DNA of 64,000 nucleotides, from assembly GCF_947490405.1 (NCBI RefSeq), contig NZ_CANLGU010000006.1:217948-281947 (forward strand). Direction: 5' to 3'. Source of the DNA: an uncultured Algibacter sp. Its GTDB lineage: Bacteria; Bacteroidota; Bacteroidia; Flavobacteriales; Flavobacteriaceae. The notes below the pieces were generated by a model. It saw only the letters and a program-made list of their open reading frames with translations, was not told the DNA's origin and searched no databases. Shown here one piece after another: positions 8,370 through 17,527 of the stretch. The translations under genes and the position numbers were made by a program. Each line of letters starts with the position of its first letter. Within the stretch, counting starts at the first letter, position 1.

Positions 8370-8810
8370 TTATAACTTATTGTTTTTTTTAAAGAGATGA
8401 TTTATAGTACTTGTAAACGAGTTAATAATAAATATTACTTGAATAATTATTCCTATTAATATTGTAAGAGAATTGTTTGAATAAGAATCATCAAGCAAAG
8501 GAAAATCATCTTTTCTATGAAATAATGGATTAATGTAAAATAAAGCAATACATACCAAAGTTCCAATAACATGAATATAAGTAAAGTATTTAATCAAAGG
8601 GATTTTGAATTTTGAATGAATATAATACATCAGGCCTATGAAGGAAAATATTATTGATATTAGAGTGTATAAATGAAAATAAGCTATTACTAAGTAAGTA
8701 TCATGAATATTGATATCTGAGTAGTTATCAGAATTAAAATGAATCAAACCAAAAAATAAAAAAATAAAACCTAGAATAAAAAAAAGAACATGAGGTTTAG
8801 TAATTTTCAT
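8370..8810 (-). CDS. Small four-helix membrane protein with cytochrome-oxidase subunit I helix-X motif
   Basis: 146 residues with four predicted transmembrane helices and no other domain. Residues 32-54 read like helix X of heme-copper oxidase subunit I (family motif about DIVLHDTYYVVAHFHYV): HDTY at 36-39 is kept, which in oxidase carries the Mg-binding His/Asp pair. The next motif is AYFH (43-46) rather than AHFH. So the position of the heme a3 ligand is Tyr44 and that of the heme a ligand is His46. The protein is far too short to be an oxidase subunit. It lies 21 bp after tsaD and is probably cotranscribed. Function unknown; it could be a heme-binding or assembly protein derived from COX1, or a chance likeness. 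Confidence 0.7.
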   Translation of the reverse strand: MKITKPHVLFFILGFIFLFFGLIHFNSDNYSDINIHDTYLVIAYFHLYTLISIIFSFIGLMYYIHSKFKIPLIKYFTYIHVIGTLVCIALFYINPLFHRKDDFPLLDDSYSNNSLTILIGIIIQVIFIINSFTSTINHLFKKNNKL

Positions 8811-8831
8811 CTAATTATAATTAGTGATAAG

Positions 8832-9854
8832 TTAAATCTTCAATCGAGCACTAGCCACAACATCTTGTTCAGCGAAATTACCTTGTAAATACTTCAGGTA
8901 CCCAACTATAGCAATCATAGCAGCGTTATCAGTTGTAAATTCAAATTTAGGAATGTAGGTAATCCAACCAAATTTTTGTTCGCCATCTTTTAAAGCTTGT
9001 CTAATTCCAGAATTTGCAGACACACCACCACCAATAGCAATATGGTTTATTCCTGTTTGTTTTGTGGCTAGCTTTAGCTTATCTATTAAAATACCAATAA
9101 TAGTGTATTGAATAGAAGCACAAATATCATTAAGGTTTTCTTCAATAAAATTTGGATTTGCTTTTACTTCACGTTGAATAAAATAAAGAACAGCTGTTTT
9201 AAACCCAGAAAAACTAAAGTTTAAACCATCTACTTTTGGTTTGGTAAATTGAAACGCTTTTGGATTTCCAAGAGCCGCACGTTTATCGATTTCTGGTCCT
9301 GCGGGATAACCTAAGCCTAAAATTTTTCCGCTTTTATCAAAAGCTTCACCAACGGCATCATCAATAGTTTCACCAATAACAGTCATTTCAAAATAATTGT
9401 CGACTTTCACAATTTGAGTATGCCCACCAGAAATAGTCATCGCTAGAAAAGGAAATGGAGGCTTTTCAAATCCGTCTTCATCAATAAAATGAGCCAAAAT
9501 ATGTCCTTGCATATGGTTTACATCTATCAACGGAATGTTTAATCCATAAGCTAAAGATTTTGCAAATGAGGTGCCTACCAATAAACTTCCCATTAAGCCT
9601 GGGCCTTTAGTAAAGGCTATAGCTTTTAATTGCGATTTGTTAATTCCAGCTTTTTCTATGGCTTGGTGTACTACAGGTACAATGTTTTGTTGATGTGCCC
9701 TAGAAGCTAATTCGGGTACAACACCACCATATGCTTCGTGTATTTTCTGGCTAGCAACAACATTACTTAAAATACGTCCGTTATGGATTATAGAAGCAGC
9801 TGTATCGTCGCAAGATGACTCAATTCCTAGAATATAAATATTTTCTGAAGACAT
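8832..9854 (-). CDS. tsaD: tRNA N6-adenosine threonylcarbamoyltransferase TsaD
   Basis: 340 residues, the usual length. The Kae1/TsaD signature is complete: IESSCDDTAASI at residues 11-22, and the metal-binding pair H114/H118 in NHMQGH, with GGHTQIV, FSFSGFKTA and ASIQYTI further on. The enzyme moves the threonylcarbamoyl group from TC-AMP to A37 of ANN-reading tRNAs together with TsaB and TsaE, which are not in this window. It diverges from tamB and has its own promoter box at 9931-9938. It is followed by the small COX1-like protein and, 108 bp further on, by the parvulin gene. Confidence 0.97.
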   Translation of the reverse strand: MSSENIYILGIESSCDDTAASIIHNGRILSNVVASQKIHEAYGGVVPELASRAHQQNIVPVVHQAIEKAGINKSQLKAIAFTKGPGLMGSLLVGTSFAKSLAYGLNIPLIDVNHMQGHILAHFIDEDGFEKPPFPFLAMTISGGHTQIVKVDNYFEMTVIGETIDDAVGEAFDKSGKILGLGYPAGPEIDKRAALGNPKAFQFTKPKVDGLNFSFSGFKTAVLYFIQREVKANPNFIEENLNDICASIQYTIIGILIDKLKLATKQTGINHIAIGGGVSANSGIRQALKDGEQKFGWITYIPKFEFTTDNAAMIAIVGYLKYLQGNFAEQDVVASARLKI

Positions 9855-9880
9855 TAATAAATATTAGGCACAATAATTGT

Positions 9881-9888
9881 TAATTTTG
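9881..9888 (+). promoter_or_regulatory. Candidate -7 box for tamB
   Basis: TAATTTTG matches TAnnTTTG. No clear TTG stands 20 bp upstream. It would give a leader of roughly 70-125 nt before the tamB reading frame. Confidence 0.4.
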
Positions 9889-9930
9889 AAAACGAATAAA
9901 CATCTCAACAGTTATTATTACTCGTAAATA

Positions 9931-9938
9931 CAAAAGTA
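9931..9938 (-). promoter_or_regulatory. Candidate -7 box for tsaD
   Basis: On the minus strand the sequence is TACTTTTG, a full match to TAnnTTTG, giving a leader of about 70 nt for tsaD. The -33 element is not evident. It overlaps the region of the divergent tamB leader. Confidence 0.45.
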
Positions 9939-10019
9939 GTTTATTCTTAATTAAGTTATAACTTTAAGGGCATCAAAAAAATCTTAAAAATACTAGCAAA
10001 AATAGCAGGTATTCTGTTA

Positions 10020-13000
10020 TTGTTATTCATCATTTTGGTGCTGGTACTTTCTATTCCTGCTATTCAAACAAGCTTAGGTAAATATGCTACAAAGCGTTTA
10101 AATGATGATTTTAAAACAAACATTAATATTGAGAAAGTTAGTTTACAATTTAATGGAGATGTAGAAATTAAGAATATTTATATTGAAGATTATAAAAAAG
10201 ATACGCTAATTAGCATCCAAGAGCTTAACACATCCATTCTAAGTTTTAAAAATTTATCTCAAGGAAAATTGGTTTTCGGTGATATTGATATTGAGAAACT
10301 TGTTTTTAACATCAAAACCTATAAGGGTTCTAGAGATACAAATCTGGATATTTTTGTAGATAGATTTGAAGATGATAATCCAAGAACAGGGAAAAGTAAT
10401 TTCTTGTTATCCTCAAGCGACGTGTCAATTTATGATGGGCTATTTATGCTTTCCGATGAAAATAAGGAAACCACTAAAGTGCTTCATTTTGATGATTTAA
10501 ATATTAATGCAACTAACTTCCTAATTAATGGAAGTGATGTTAGTGCTAGGATAAATACACTGTCGTTTAAAGATAGTAGAGGTGTAGAGGTTAAAAATAT
10601 GATGACCGATTTTGCGTATACCTTGCAAGATATGACCTTTGCAAATCTTGAAATTAAAACTCCAGGATCGGTTCTTAAAGGGGATTTGAAATTTTTGTAT
10701 GCCCGAGAAGACTTGCAATATTTTGTAGATAAGGTTCAGGTTGATGCCAGCTTCAAAGACTCTAATATCTTGTTAGACGAACTTAATACTTTCTATAATG
10801 AGTTTGGTATTAATCAATCGGCAAAGTTTAGCGCAGATTTAACAGGAACTTTAAACGATCTAAATACTCGTAATTTAAAGCTAAATACAAACTATAATAC
10901 CAGAGTTTATGGTAACATAAATTTTAAAAACCTATTTAGTAAAGAAGCAGACGATTTTTATATGAACGGTGATTTTAGCAACTTATCATCCACATACAAA
11001 GATTTAAAAGCACTCTTGCCAAATGTTTTAGGAGCTGCTATACCAACATCTTTTGATAGATTAGGGTATTTTACAATTCGAGGTAATTCTCAAATTACAT
11101 CAACTAATGTAGTTGCAGATATAGAAATAGATACCGAGCTAGGGTTTGTAGATTCTAATTTAGAAATCACTAAAATTAATGATATTGATAATGCCGATTA
11201 CAGAGGAAAAGTGATTTTTGAAACATTTGATTTTGGAACGTTTTTAAACGACCCAAAAGTAGGTGTAGCGTCTTTAGACTTTGATGTTAATGGTAAAGGC
11301 TTTACTGCTGAAAAGATTGACACTCAAGTTAAAGGGGAAGTTTTTGAGTTGGTTTATAACGATTATAACTATAAACATGTTAAGGTTGCCGGTAATGTGA
11401 AAAATAGAATTTTTGATGGTAATTTAAATGTAAATGATAAAAATCTTCAATTAAACTTTACAGGTTTAGTGGACTTTTCAGAAGCCGTTAAAAAATATGA
11501 TTTTGAAGCCGTAGTTGATTATGCTAACTTAAACACACTAAATTTTGTAAAAAAAGATAGTATTTCAATTTTTAAAAGTAAGGTCAAGATGAACATGAAT
11601 AGTAGTAGTCTTGATGATGCACATGGTAAAATAGCATTCAGAAATACCATGTATAAAAATGAAAATGACACTTATTATTTTAACCGTTTTGATGTATCGT
11701 CTCGTTTTGAAAAAGATATACGTTTTGTAGAATTCAATTCTCCTGATATTATCGAAGGCGAATTAAAAGGCCGTTTCTTTCTTAAAGATATAAAAAAGCT
11801 GTTTGAAAACTCAATAGGACATATTTACACTAATTATATTCCGCATGAAGTTGATAACAATCAAAGCATAGACTTTAATTTTAGAATTTATAATAAAATA
11901 GTTGAGGTTGTTTTTCCGGAAGTAGAACTTGGCAAAAATACATTTGTAAGAGGCCGTGTAGAAAGTAAAGAAGAAAATTTCAAGCTTACATTCAAATCTC
12001 CAAAAATTAAGTTTCTTGAAAATTTCGCTAATAATATTGAATTGCAGGTTGATAATAGTAACCCTTTATTTAATACTTATGTGGAAATTGATAGTTTAAA
12101 TACAAAATATTATGATGTTTCAAAATTCAATTTAATCAACGTAACAGTAAATGATACGTTATTTATGCGTTCTGAGTTTAATGGAGGAAAGAGAAATAGC
12201 GATATTTATAATCTAAGTTTTTATCATACAATAAATAATGATAATGAATCTGTTATTGGTTTCAAACAATCAGATGTTACTATAAAAAACAATAAATGGT
12301 TTATTAATGAAAACCAAGATAAATTCCATAAGGTATCTTTTGATAAAAAGCTTACAAAATTCAGGTTAGATAAGTTTAGAATCAATCATAAAGATGAAGA
12401 AATAAAACTCTCAGGTTTTCTCAAAGACTCAACTCAAAAAGATATAAAACTGAACTTCAGAAATGTAGATTTAGCTAAAATCACTCCAGATATTGATAGC
12501 TTATCCCTTGCGGGTAATGTAAATGGAAAATTAGATGTTTTACAGCAAAAAGGCAGTTATCTTCCAAATTCAACTATTATAATTGATGATTTTAAAGTTA
12601 ATAATTTTCTTTTAGGGTCTTTTGATGCTACTATAACAGGAAATGAATCACTTACCAACTATAAAGTAAATGCTAATATTAAAAATGATATTACTAAATC
12701 GTTTAGTGCAAAAGGAGACATTTCGGTTTTAGGTAAACGTTCTACAATAAATGTTGCATTAGACTTTAATGCGTTCAATTTATTTCCTTTAAACCCATTA
12801 TTGGATGGGGTTTTATCTGATATTCGAGGAGAAGCAAATGGTGAAGTAAAAGTTACAGGAGACTTAAAAAGACCAGATATAAATGGGGATTTGATTGTTA
12901 AAAATGGTGGTTTAGGTATTCCTTATTTAAATGTCGATTATGATTTTAATACCAATGCTTCAGTAACTTTAAAAGATCAAACATTTGTTTTTAATAACAT

Positions 13001-14408
13001 TAGATTAACTGATACTAAACATAACTCAAAAGGGTTGCTAGATGGTAGCTTGAGTCATGTAAACTTTTCTAATTGGAGTTTAGGTTTAAATATTGTAACT
13101 CCAAGGTTATTGGTTTTAGACACTGAAGAAACCGAAGAGTCTTTGTATTACGGCACAGGTTTTATTGGAGGAAGAGCCAGTATATATGGGCCTACAGACG
13201 AGTTGGTTATTAGTGTTGTTGGTGAAACAAAACGCGGCACCGTTTTTAAAATCCCTTTAAGTGATTCAGAATCCTTCGGTGATAATTCTTATATACATTT
13301 CATAACTAAAAGGGAAAAGGAAGCGAGAAAAAAGGGGGAAGAAGTTGTTTTTGAAGAAATAAAAGGACTAGAGCTTGATTTTGATTTAGATGTTACTGAA
13401 GATGCTGAGGTTGAACTTATCATAGATAAAAATACAGGGCATGCTTTAAAAGGGCGAGGTAGTGGAGGACTATTAGTAGAGATTAATACTAACGGTAAGT
13501 TTGATATGTGGGGAGATTATGCCGTATTTGAAGGGGTTTATAATTTTGCTTATGGTGGGTTAATACAAAAGCAATTTATAGTGCAACCCGGAGGAACAAT
13601 TGCCTGGGAAGGTGAACCAGCACTACCCGAAATTAACATGCTTGCTGTATATAAAACACAAGCTAATCCATCACCTTTATTGGATAATCCCATAAATAGA
13701 AGTATTCCTGTGGAACTTAATATTAACCTAAGTGGTAATTTAGAGCAATTAAATCCAAACTTTAGCTTTGAATTTCCAAATGTGAATTCAACTATAAAAT
13801 CAGAGCTTAATTACCGTTTAGAGTCTCAAGATGAACGAGATAGACAAGCCTTGTTTTTAGTATCAACAGGGTCTTTTTCAAATGGGTTTAATGATTTAAA
13901 TGCATCGGGTACTATCGCAGAACGTTTAAATGGTATTTTGAATGGTATTTTTACCTCTGGAGACAGTAAATTAAACGTAGGTTTAAATTATGAAGCTGGT
14001 CAAAATAGACCAGATTACCAGACAGATGATAGGTTTGGGGTTACATTGCAAACTCAAATAAGTGATCGTGTTTTAATTAACGGAAAAGTAGGTGTGCCCG
14101 TTGGTGGAGCAACAGAAACGGTAATAGCTGGAGATGTAGAAGTAGATTTTCTATTAAACGAAGAAGGGACACTTACTGCAAAAGTATTTAATAGAGAAAA
14201 TAGCATTAGAAATTTTGGAGAAGAGATTGGTTACACTCAAGGTATTGGTCTTTCGTATAATGTAGATTTTGATACATTTAAAGAACTGATAAGAAAGTTA
14301 TTTAAGAAATCTAAAGCTAACGAAAATACAGTAGAAGAATCTTCAGGAAATGAAGTAGAAAAATCAACTCCAGATTACATTTCTTTTAAAACTTCATCAA
14401 AAAAATAA
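10020..14408 (+). CDS. tamB: Translocation/assembly module TamB (DUF490) protein
   Basis: About 1460 residues, close to family size. An N-terminal signal anchor is followed by very long beta-repeat (AsmA/TamB-like) sequence and the C-terminal DUF490 domain (FAYGGLIQKQFIVQPGG, then LPEINMLAVYKT). TamB-type proteins form a periplasm-spanning groove that, with TamA or alone, moves phospholipids or outer-membrane proteins. The start is doubtful. The frame is open from 9951 with no ATG or GTG; the first usual start codon is the TTG at 10020. However, the codons before it encode GIKKILKILAKIAG, the basic leader expected for this anchor, so translation may begin upstream at a rare codon (ATC 9972 or similar). 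It diverges from tsaD and is followed by pfkA after 144 bp. Confidence 0.93.
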   Translation: MLFIILVLVLSIPAIQTSLGKYATKRLNDDFKTNINIEKVSLQFNGDVEIKNIYIEDYKKDTLISIQELNTSILSFKNLSQGKLVFGDIDIEKLVFNIKTYKGSRDTNLDIFVDRFEDDNPRTGKSNFLLSSSDVSIYDGLFMLSDENKETTKVLHFDDLNINATNFLINGSDVSARINTLSFKDSRGVEVKNMMTDFAYTLQDMTFANLEIKTPGSVLKGDLKFLYAREDLQYFVDKVQVDASFKDSNILLDELNTFYNEFGINQSAKFSADLTGTLNDLNTRNLKLNTNYNTRVYGNINFKNLFSKEADDFYMNGDFSNLSSTYKDLKALLPNVLGAAIPTSFDRLGYFTIRGNSQITSTNVVADIEIDTELGFVDSNLEITKINDIDNADYRGKVIFETFDFGTFLNDPKVGVASLDFDVNGKGFTAEKIDTQVKGEVFELVYNDYNYKHVKVAGNVKNRIFDGNLNVNDKNLQLNFTGLVDFSEAVKKYDFEAVVDYANLNTLNFVKKDSISIFKSKVKMNMNSSSLDDAHGKIAFRNTMYKNENDTYYFNRFDVSSRFEKDIRFVEFNSPDIIEGELKGRFFLKDIKKLFENSIGHIYTNYIPHEVDNNQSIDFNFRIYNKIVEVVFPEVELGKNTFVRGRVESKEENFKLTFKSPKIKFLENFANNIELQVDNSNPLFNTYVEIDSLNTKYYDVSKFNLINVTVNDTLFMRSEFNGGKRNSDIYNLSFYHTINNDNESVIGFKQSDVTIKNNKWFINENQDKFHKVSFDKKLTKFRLDKFRINHKDEEIKLSGFLKDSTQKDIKLNFRNVDLAKITPDIDSLSLAGNVNGKLDVLQQKGSYLPNSTIIIDDFKVNNFLLGSFDATITGNESLTNYKVNANIKNDITKSFSAKGDISVLGKRSTINVALDFNAFNLFPLNPLLDGVLSDIRGEANGEVKVTGDLKRPDINGDLIVKNGGLGIPYLNVDYDFNTNASVTLKDQTFVFNNIRLTDTKHNSKGLLDGSLSHVNFSNWSLGLNIVTPRLLVLDTEETEESLYYGTGFIGGRASIYGPTDELVISVVGETKRGTVFKIPLSDSESFGDNSYIHFITKREKEARKKGEEVVFEEIKGLELDFDLDVTEDAEVELIIDKNTGHALKGRGSGGLLVEINTNGKFDMWGDYAVFEGVYNFAYGGLIQKQFIVQPGGTIAWEGEPALPEINMLAVYKTQANPSPLLDNPINRSIPVELNINLSGNLEQLNPNFSFEFPNVNSTIKSELNYRLESQDERDRQALFLVSTGSFSNGFNDLNASGTIAERLNGILNGIFTSGDSKLNVGLNYEAGQNRPDYQTDDRFGVTLQTQISDRVLINGKVGVPVGGATETVIAGDVEVDFLLNEEGTLTAKVFNRENSIRNFGEEIGYTQGIGLSYNVDFDTFKELIRKLFKKSKANENTVEESSGNEVEKSTPDYISFKTSSKK

Positions 14409-14457
14409 TGCTTTTTTAAGCTGTTTTTTACATTGTTAACTTTTTTTTATCAACTAA

Positions 14458-14483
14458 AACGTTATAGTTTTCTCAGTAACGTT
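14458..14483 (+). repeat. Pair of AACGTTA sites upstream of pfkA
   Basis: AACGTTA at 14458-14464 and TAACGTT at 14477-14483 form a small inverted repeat. The palindromic cores AACGTT lie 20 bp apart, about two helical turns. The spacing would suit a dimeric regulator of pfkA-gap. No known operator matches; a chance pair cannot be excluded. Confidence 0.3.
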
Positions 14484-14552
14484 AATTTACTGTAAATGCT
14501 ATAGATATATGGGTTTTGTTTAGTAATTTTACTGTATTAAATTTCGAAATTC

Positions 14553-15539
14553 ATGTCTAAAGCAATAAAAAAAATAGCAGTTTTAACTTCTGGAGGAGAT
14601 TCTCCTGGAATGAATGCAGCAATTCGTTCTGTGGTTAGAACTTGTGCTTATCATAATGTTGATTGCGTTGGTGTTTACAGAGGTTATGAAGGGTTGATTG
14701 AAGGAGATTTCAAAAATATGGATGCTAGAAGTGTAAAAGGCATCATTAATAAAGGAGGTACGATACTTAAATCTGCTCGCTCTAAAGAGTTTAGAACTAA
14801 AGAAGGTCGTCAAAAAGCACACGAGAATTTACAGAAAGCTGGTATTGATGGACTAGTAGTTGTTGGTGGTGATGGTTCATTTACTGGAGCTTTAATATTT
14901 AATCAGGAGTTTGGATTCCCAGTGATGGGGATTCCTGGAACTATTGATAATGATATTGTTGGAACTTCACATACATTAGGTTTTGATACTGCACTTAACA
15001 CAGTAGTTGATGCGATTGATAAAATTAGAGATACAGCCAGTTCACATAATAGATTGTTTTTTATTGAAGTAATGGGGCGTGATGTTGGGCACATAGCATT
15101 AAATACAGGAATTGCAGGAGGTGCTGAAGAGATTTTAATACCTGAAGAAGATTTAGGATTAGAGCGTTTGGTAGAATCGCTTAATAAAAGTAGGAAAACA
15201 GGCAAAACATCAAGTATAGTTATTGTAGCTGAAGGTGATAAAATAGGAAAAAATATTTTTGAGCTTAAAGAATATGTAGATGAAAACATGGAAGGTTATG
15301 ATGTAAGAGTTTCTGTGCTAGGTCATATGCAGCGTGGAGGGGCTCCATCATGTTTTGATAGGGTTTTAGCAAGTAGAATGGGTGTAAAAGCAGTAGAGTC
15401 TATGCTTAATGGCGAAACGAATTACATGGTAGGCTTAATAAACTCTAAAATGGAACTTACACCACTGGATAATGCCATTAAAGGAAAAACAAAAATAAAT
15501 TTAGAATTACTTCGTGTCTCAGATATCATGAGCACATAA
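14553..15539 (+). CDS. pfkA: 6-phosphofructokinase
   Basis: 328 residues, the standard bacterial PfkA length. The ATP-binding GGDSPGMNAAIR lies at residues 14-25, GGDGSFTGA and GIPGTIDNDIVGTSHTLGFD form the active site, and GHMQRGGAPS the fructose-6-phosphate/allosteric region. The Gly-Gly-Asp-Gly-Ser motif is that of ATP-dependent enzymes. It commits fructose-6-phosphate to glycolysis. gap follows 18 bp later, so the two form a glycolytic operon ending at the terminator at 16579. Confidence 0.97.
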   Translation: MSKAIKKIAVLTSGGDSPGMNAAIRSVVRTCAYHNVDCVGVYRGYEGLIEGDFKNMDARSVKGIINKGGTILKSARSKEFRTKEGRQKAHENLQKAGIDGLVVVGGDGSFTGALIFNQEFGFPVMGIPGTIDNDIVGTSHTLGFDTALNTVVDAIDKIRDTASSHNRLFFIEVMGRDVGHIALNTGIAGGAEEILIPEEDLGLERLVESLNKSRKTGKTSSIVIVAEGDKIGKNIFELKEYVDENMEGYDVRVSVLGHMQRGGAPSCFDRVLASRMGVKAVESMLNGETNYMVGLINSKMELTPLDNAIKGKTKINLELLRVSDIMST

Positions 15540-16562
<1,023 letters not shown>

Positions 16563-16578
16563 TATATTATATTATAAT

Positions 16579-16630
16579 AACTCCACAGAGTTATTGTGTA
16601 ATGAGCACAGTAATCTGTGGAGTTTTTTTA
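16579..16630 (+). terminator. Long-hairpin terminator after pfkA-gap
   Basis: Outer stem of 11 bp (16579-16589 with 16614-16624), a one-base bulge, then an inner stem of 8 bp with one wobble and a 7-nt loop, followed by seven T residues. Confidence 0.9.
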
Positions 16631-16642
16631 TCTAAATAACTT

Positions 16643-17503
16643 ATGATTCTAATAGTTGATAGTGGTTCTACTAAATCTGATTGGTTAGCAGTAGATTCTG
16701 ATGGAAACAAATTAATGGAAAAAGTCCGCACCAAAGGGCTTAATCCAGCTATTTTGAGCGAAAAAAAATTATATAAAACCATTAGGAAAAGTGATGATTT
16801 GATTACTAATAGTGGTAAAGTAACTCATGTCTTTTTCTATGGAGCTGGCTGTGGTACTGAAAATCCGAGGATGCTTCTAAAAGGTGTTTTAGAAGATATT
16901 TTTCCCAACGCACATGTAGAAGTGAATGAAGATACGCTAGCAGCCGTTTATGCTACTATTAGTAACCCTAAAGAAGCCGCTGTGGTTTGTATTATGGGAA
17001 CAGGTTCAAATTGTAGTTATTATGATGGCGAAGTATTACACCAACGTGTAGATTCTCTAGGTTATATTCTTATGGATGATGCCTCTGGAAACTATTACGG
17101 TAAAGAATTATTACGCGACTATTACTTTAATCATATGCCAGAAAATGTCAAAATAGCATTTGGAGCAAAGTATAATTTAGAATCAGATTTTATAAAATAT
17201 AACCTTTATAAGCAGCCTAGTCCTAATGCTTATTTGGCAAATTTCGCAGAGTTTATGTTTCTACAAAAAGATTCTGATTATATAGTAGAGCTTATAAAGA
17301 ATGGTATACGAAGATTTGCAAAAAATATGATTATGCAATATAAAGAAGAACTAAAAACAGTTCCGATACATTTTGCAGGTTCTATTGCTTATTTTTCTAG
17401 AAAAGAAATTGAAGAAGTAGCAGAAGAAATGGGATTTACGGTTGGTAACTTTGAGCGTAGACCTATTGATGGCTTAGTTCCTTTTCATACTAAAAACCTA
17501 TAA
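16643..17503 (+). CDS. BadF/BadG/BcrA/BcrD-type ATPase, probable N-acetylglucosamine kinase
   Basis: 286 residues of the ASKHA (actin/hexokinase) fold. The phosphate-1 motif VDSGSTKSDWLAV is at the N-terminus and phosphate-2 is VCIMGTGSNCSYYD near residue 113. Proteins of this size and start in Bacteroidetes are usually annotated as N-acetylglucosamine kinase, which phosphorylates GlcNAc for cell-wall sugar recycling. The substrate is not proven. It begins 13 bp after the gap terminator and is followed by an ABC ATPase gene after 24 bp. Confidence 0.8.
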   Translation: MILIVDSGSTKSDWLAVDSDGNKLMEKVRTKGLNPAILSEKKLYKTIRKSDDLITNSGKVTHVFFYGAGCGTENPRMLLKGVLEDIFPNAHVEVNEDTLAAVYATISNPKEAAVVCIMGTGSNCSYYDGEVLHQRVDSLGYILMDDASGNYYGKELLRDYYFNHMPENVKIAFGAKYNLESDFIKYNLYKQPSPNAYLANFAEFMFLQKDSDYIVELIKNGIRRFAKNMIMQYKEELKTVPIHFAGSIAYFSRKEIEEVAEEMGFTVGNFERRPIDGLVPFHTKNL

Positions 17504-17527
17504 AATGTATAAGTAAAACATTATATT

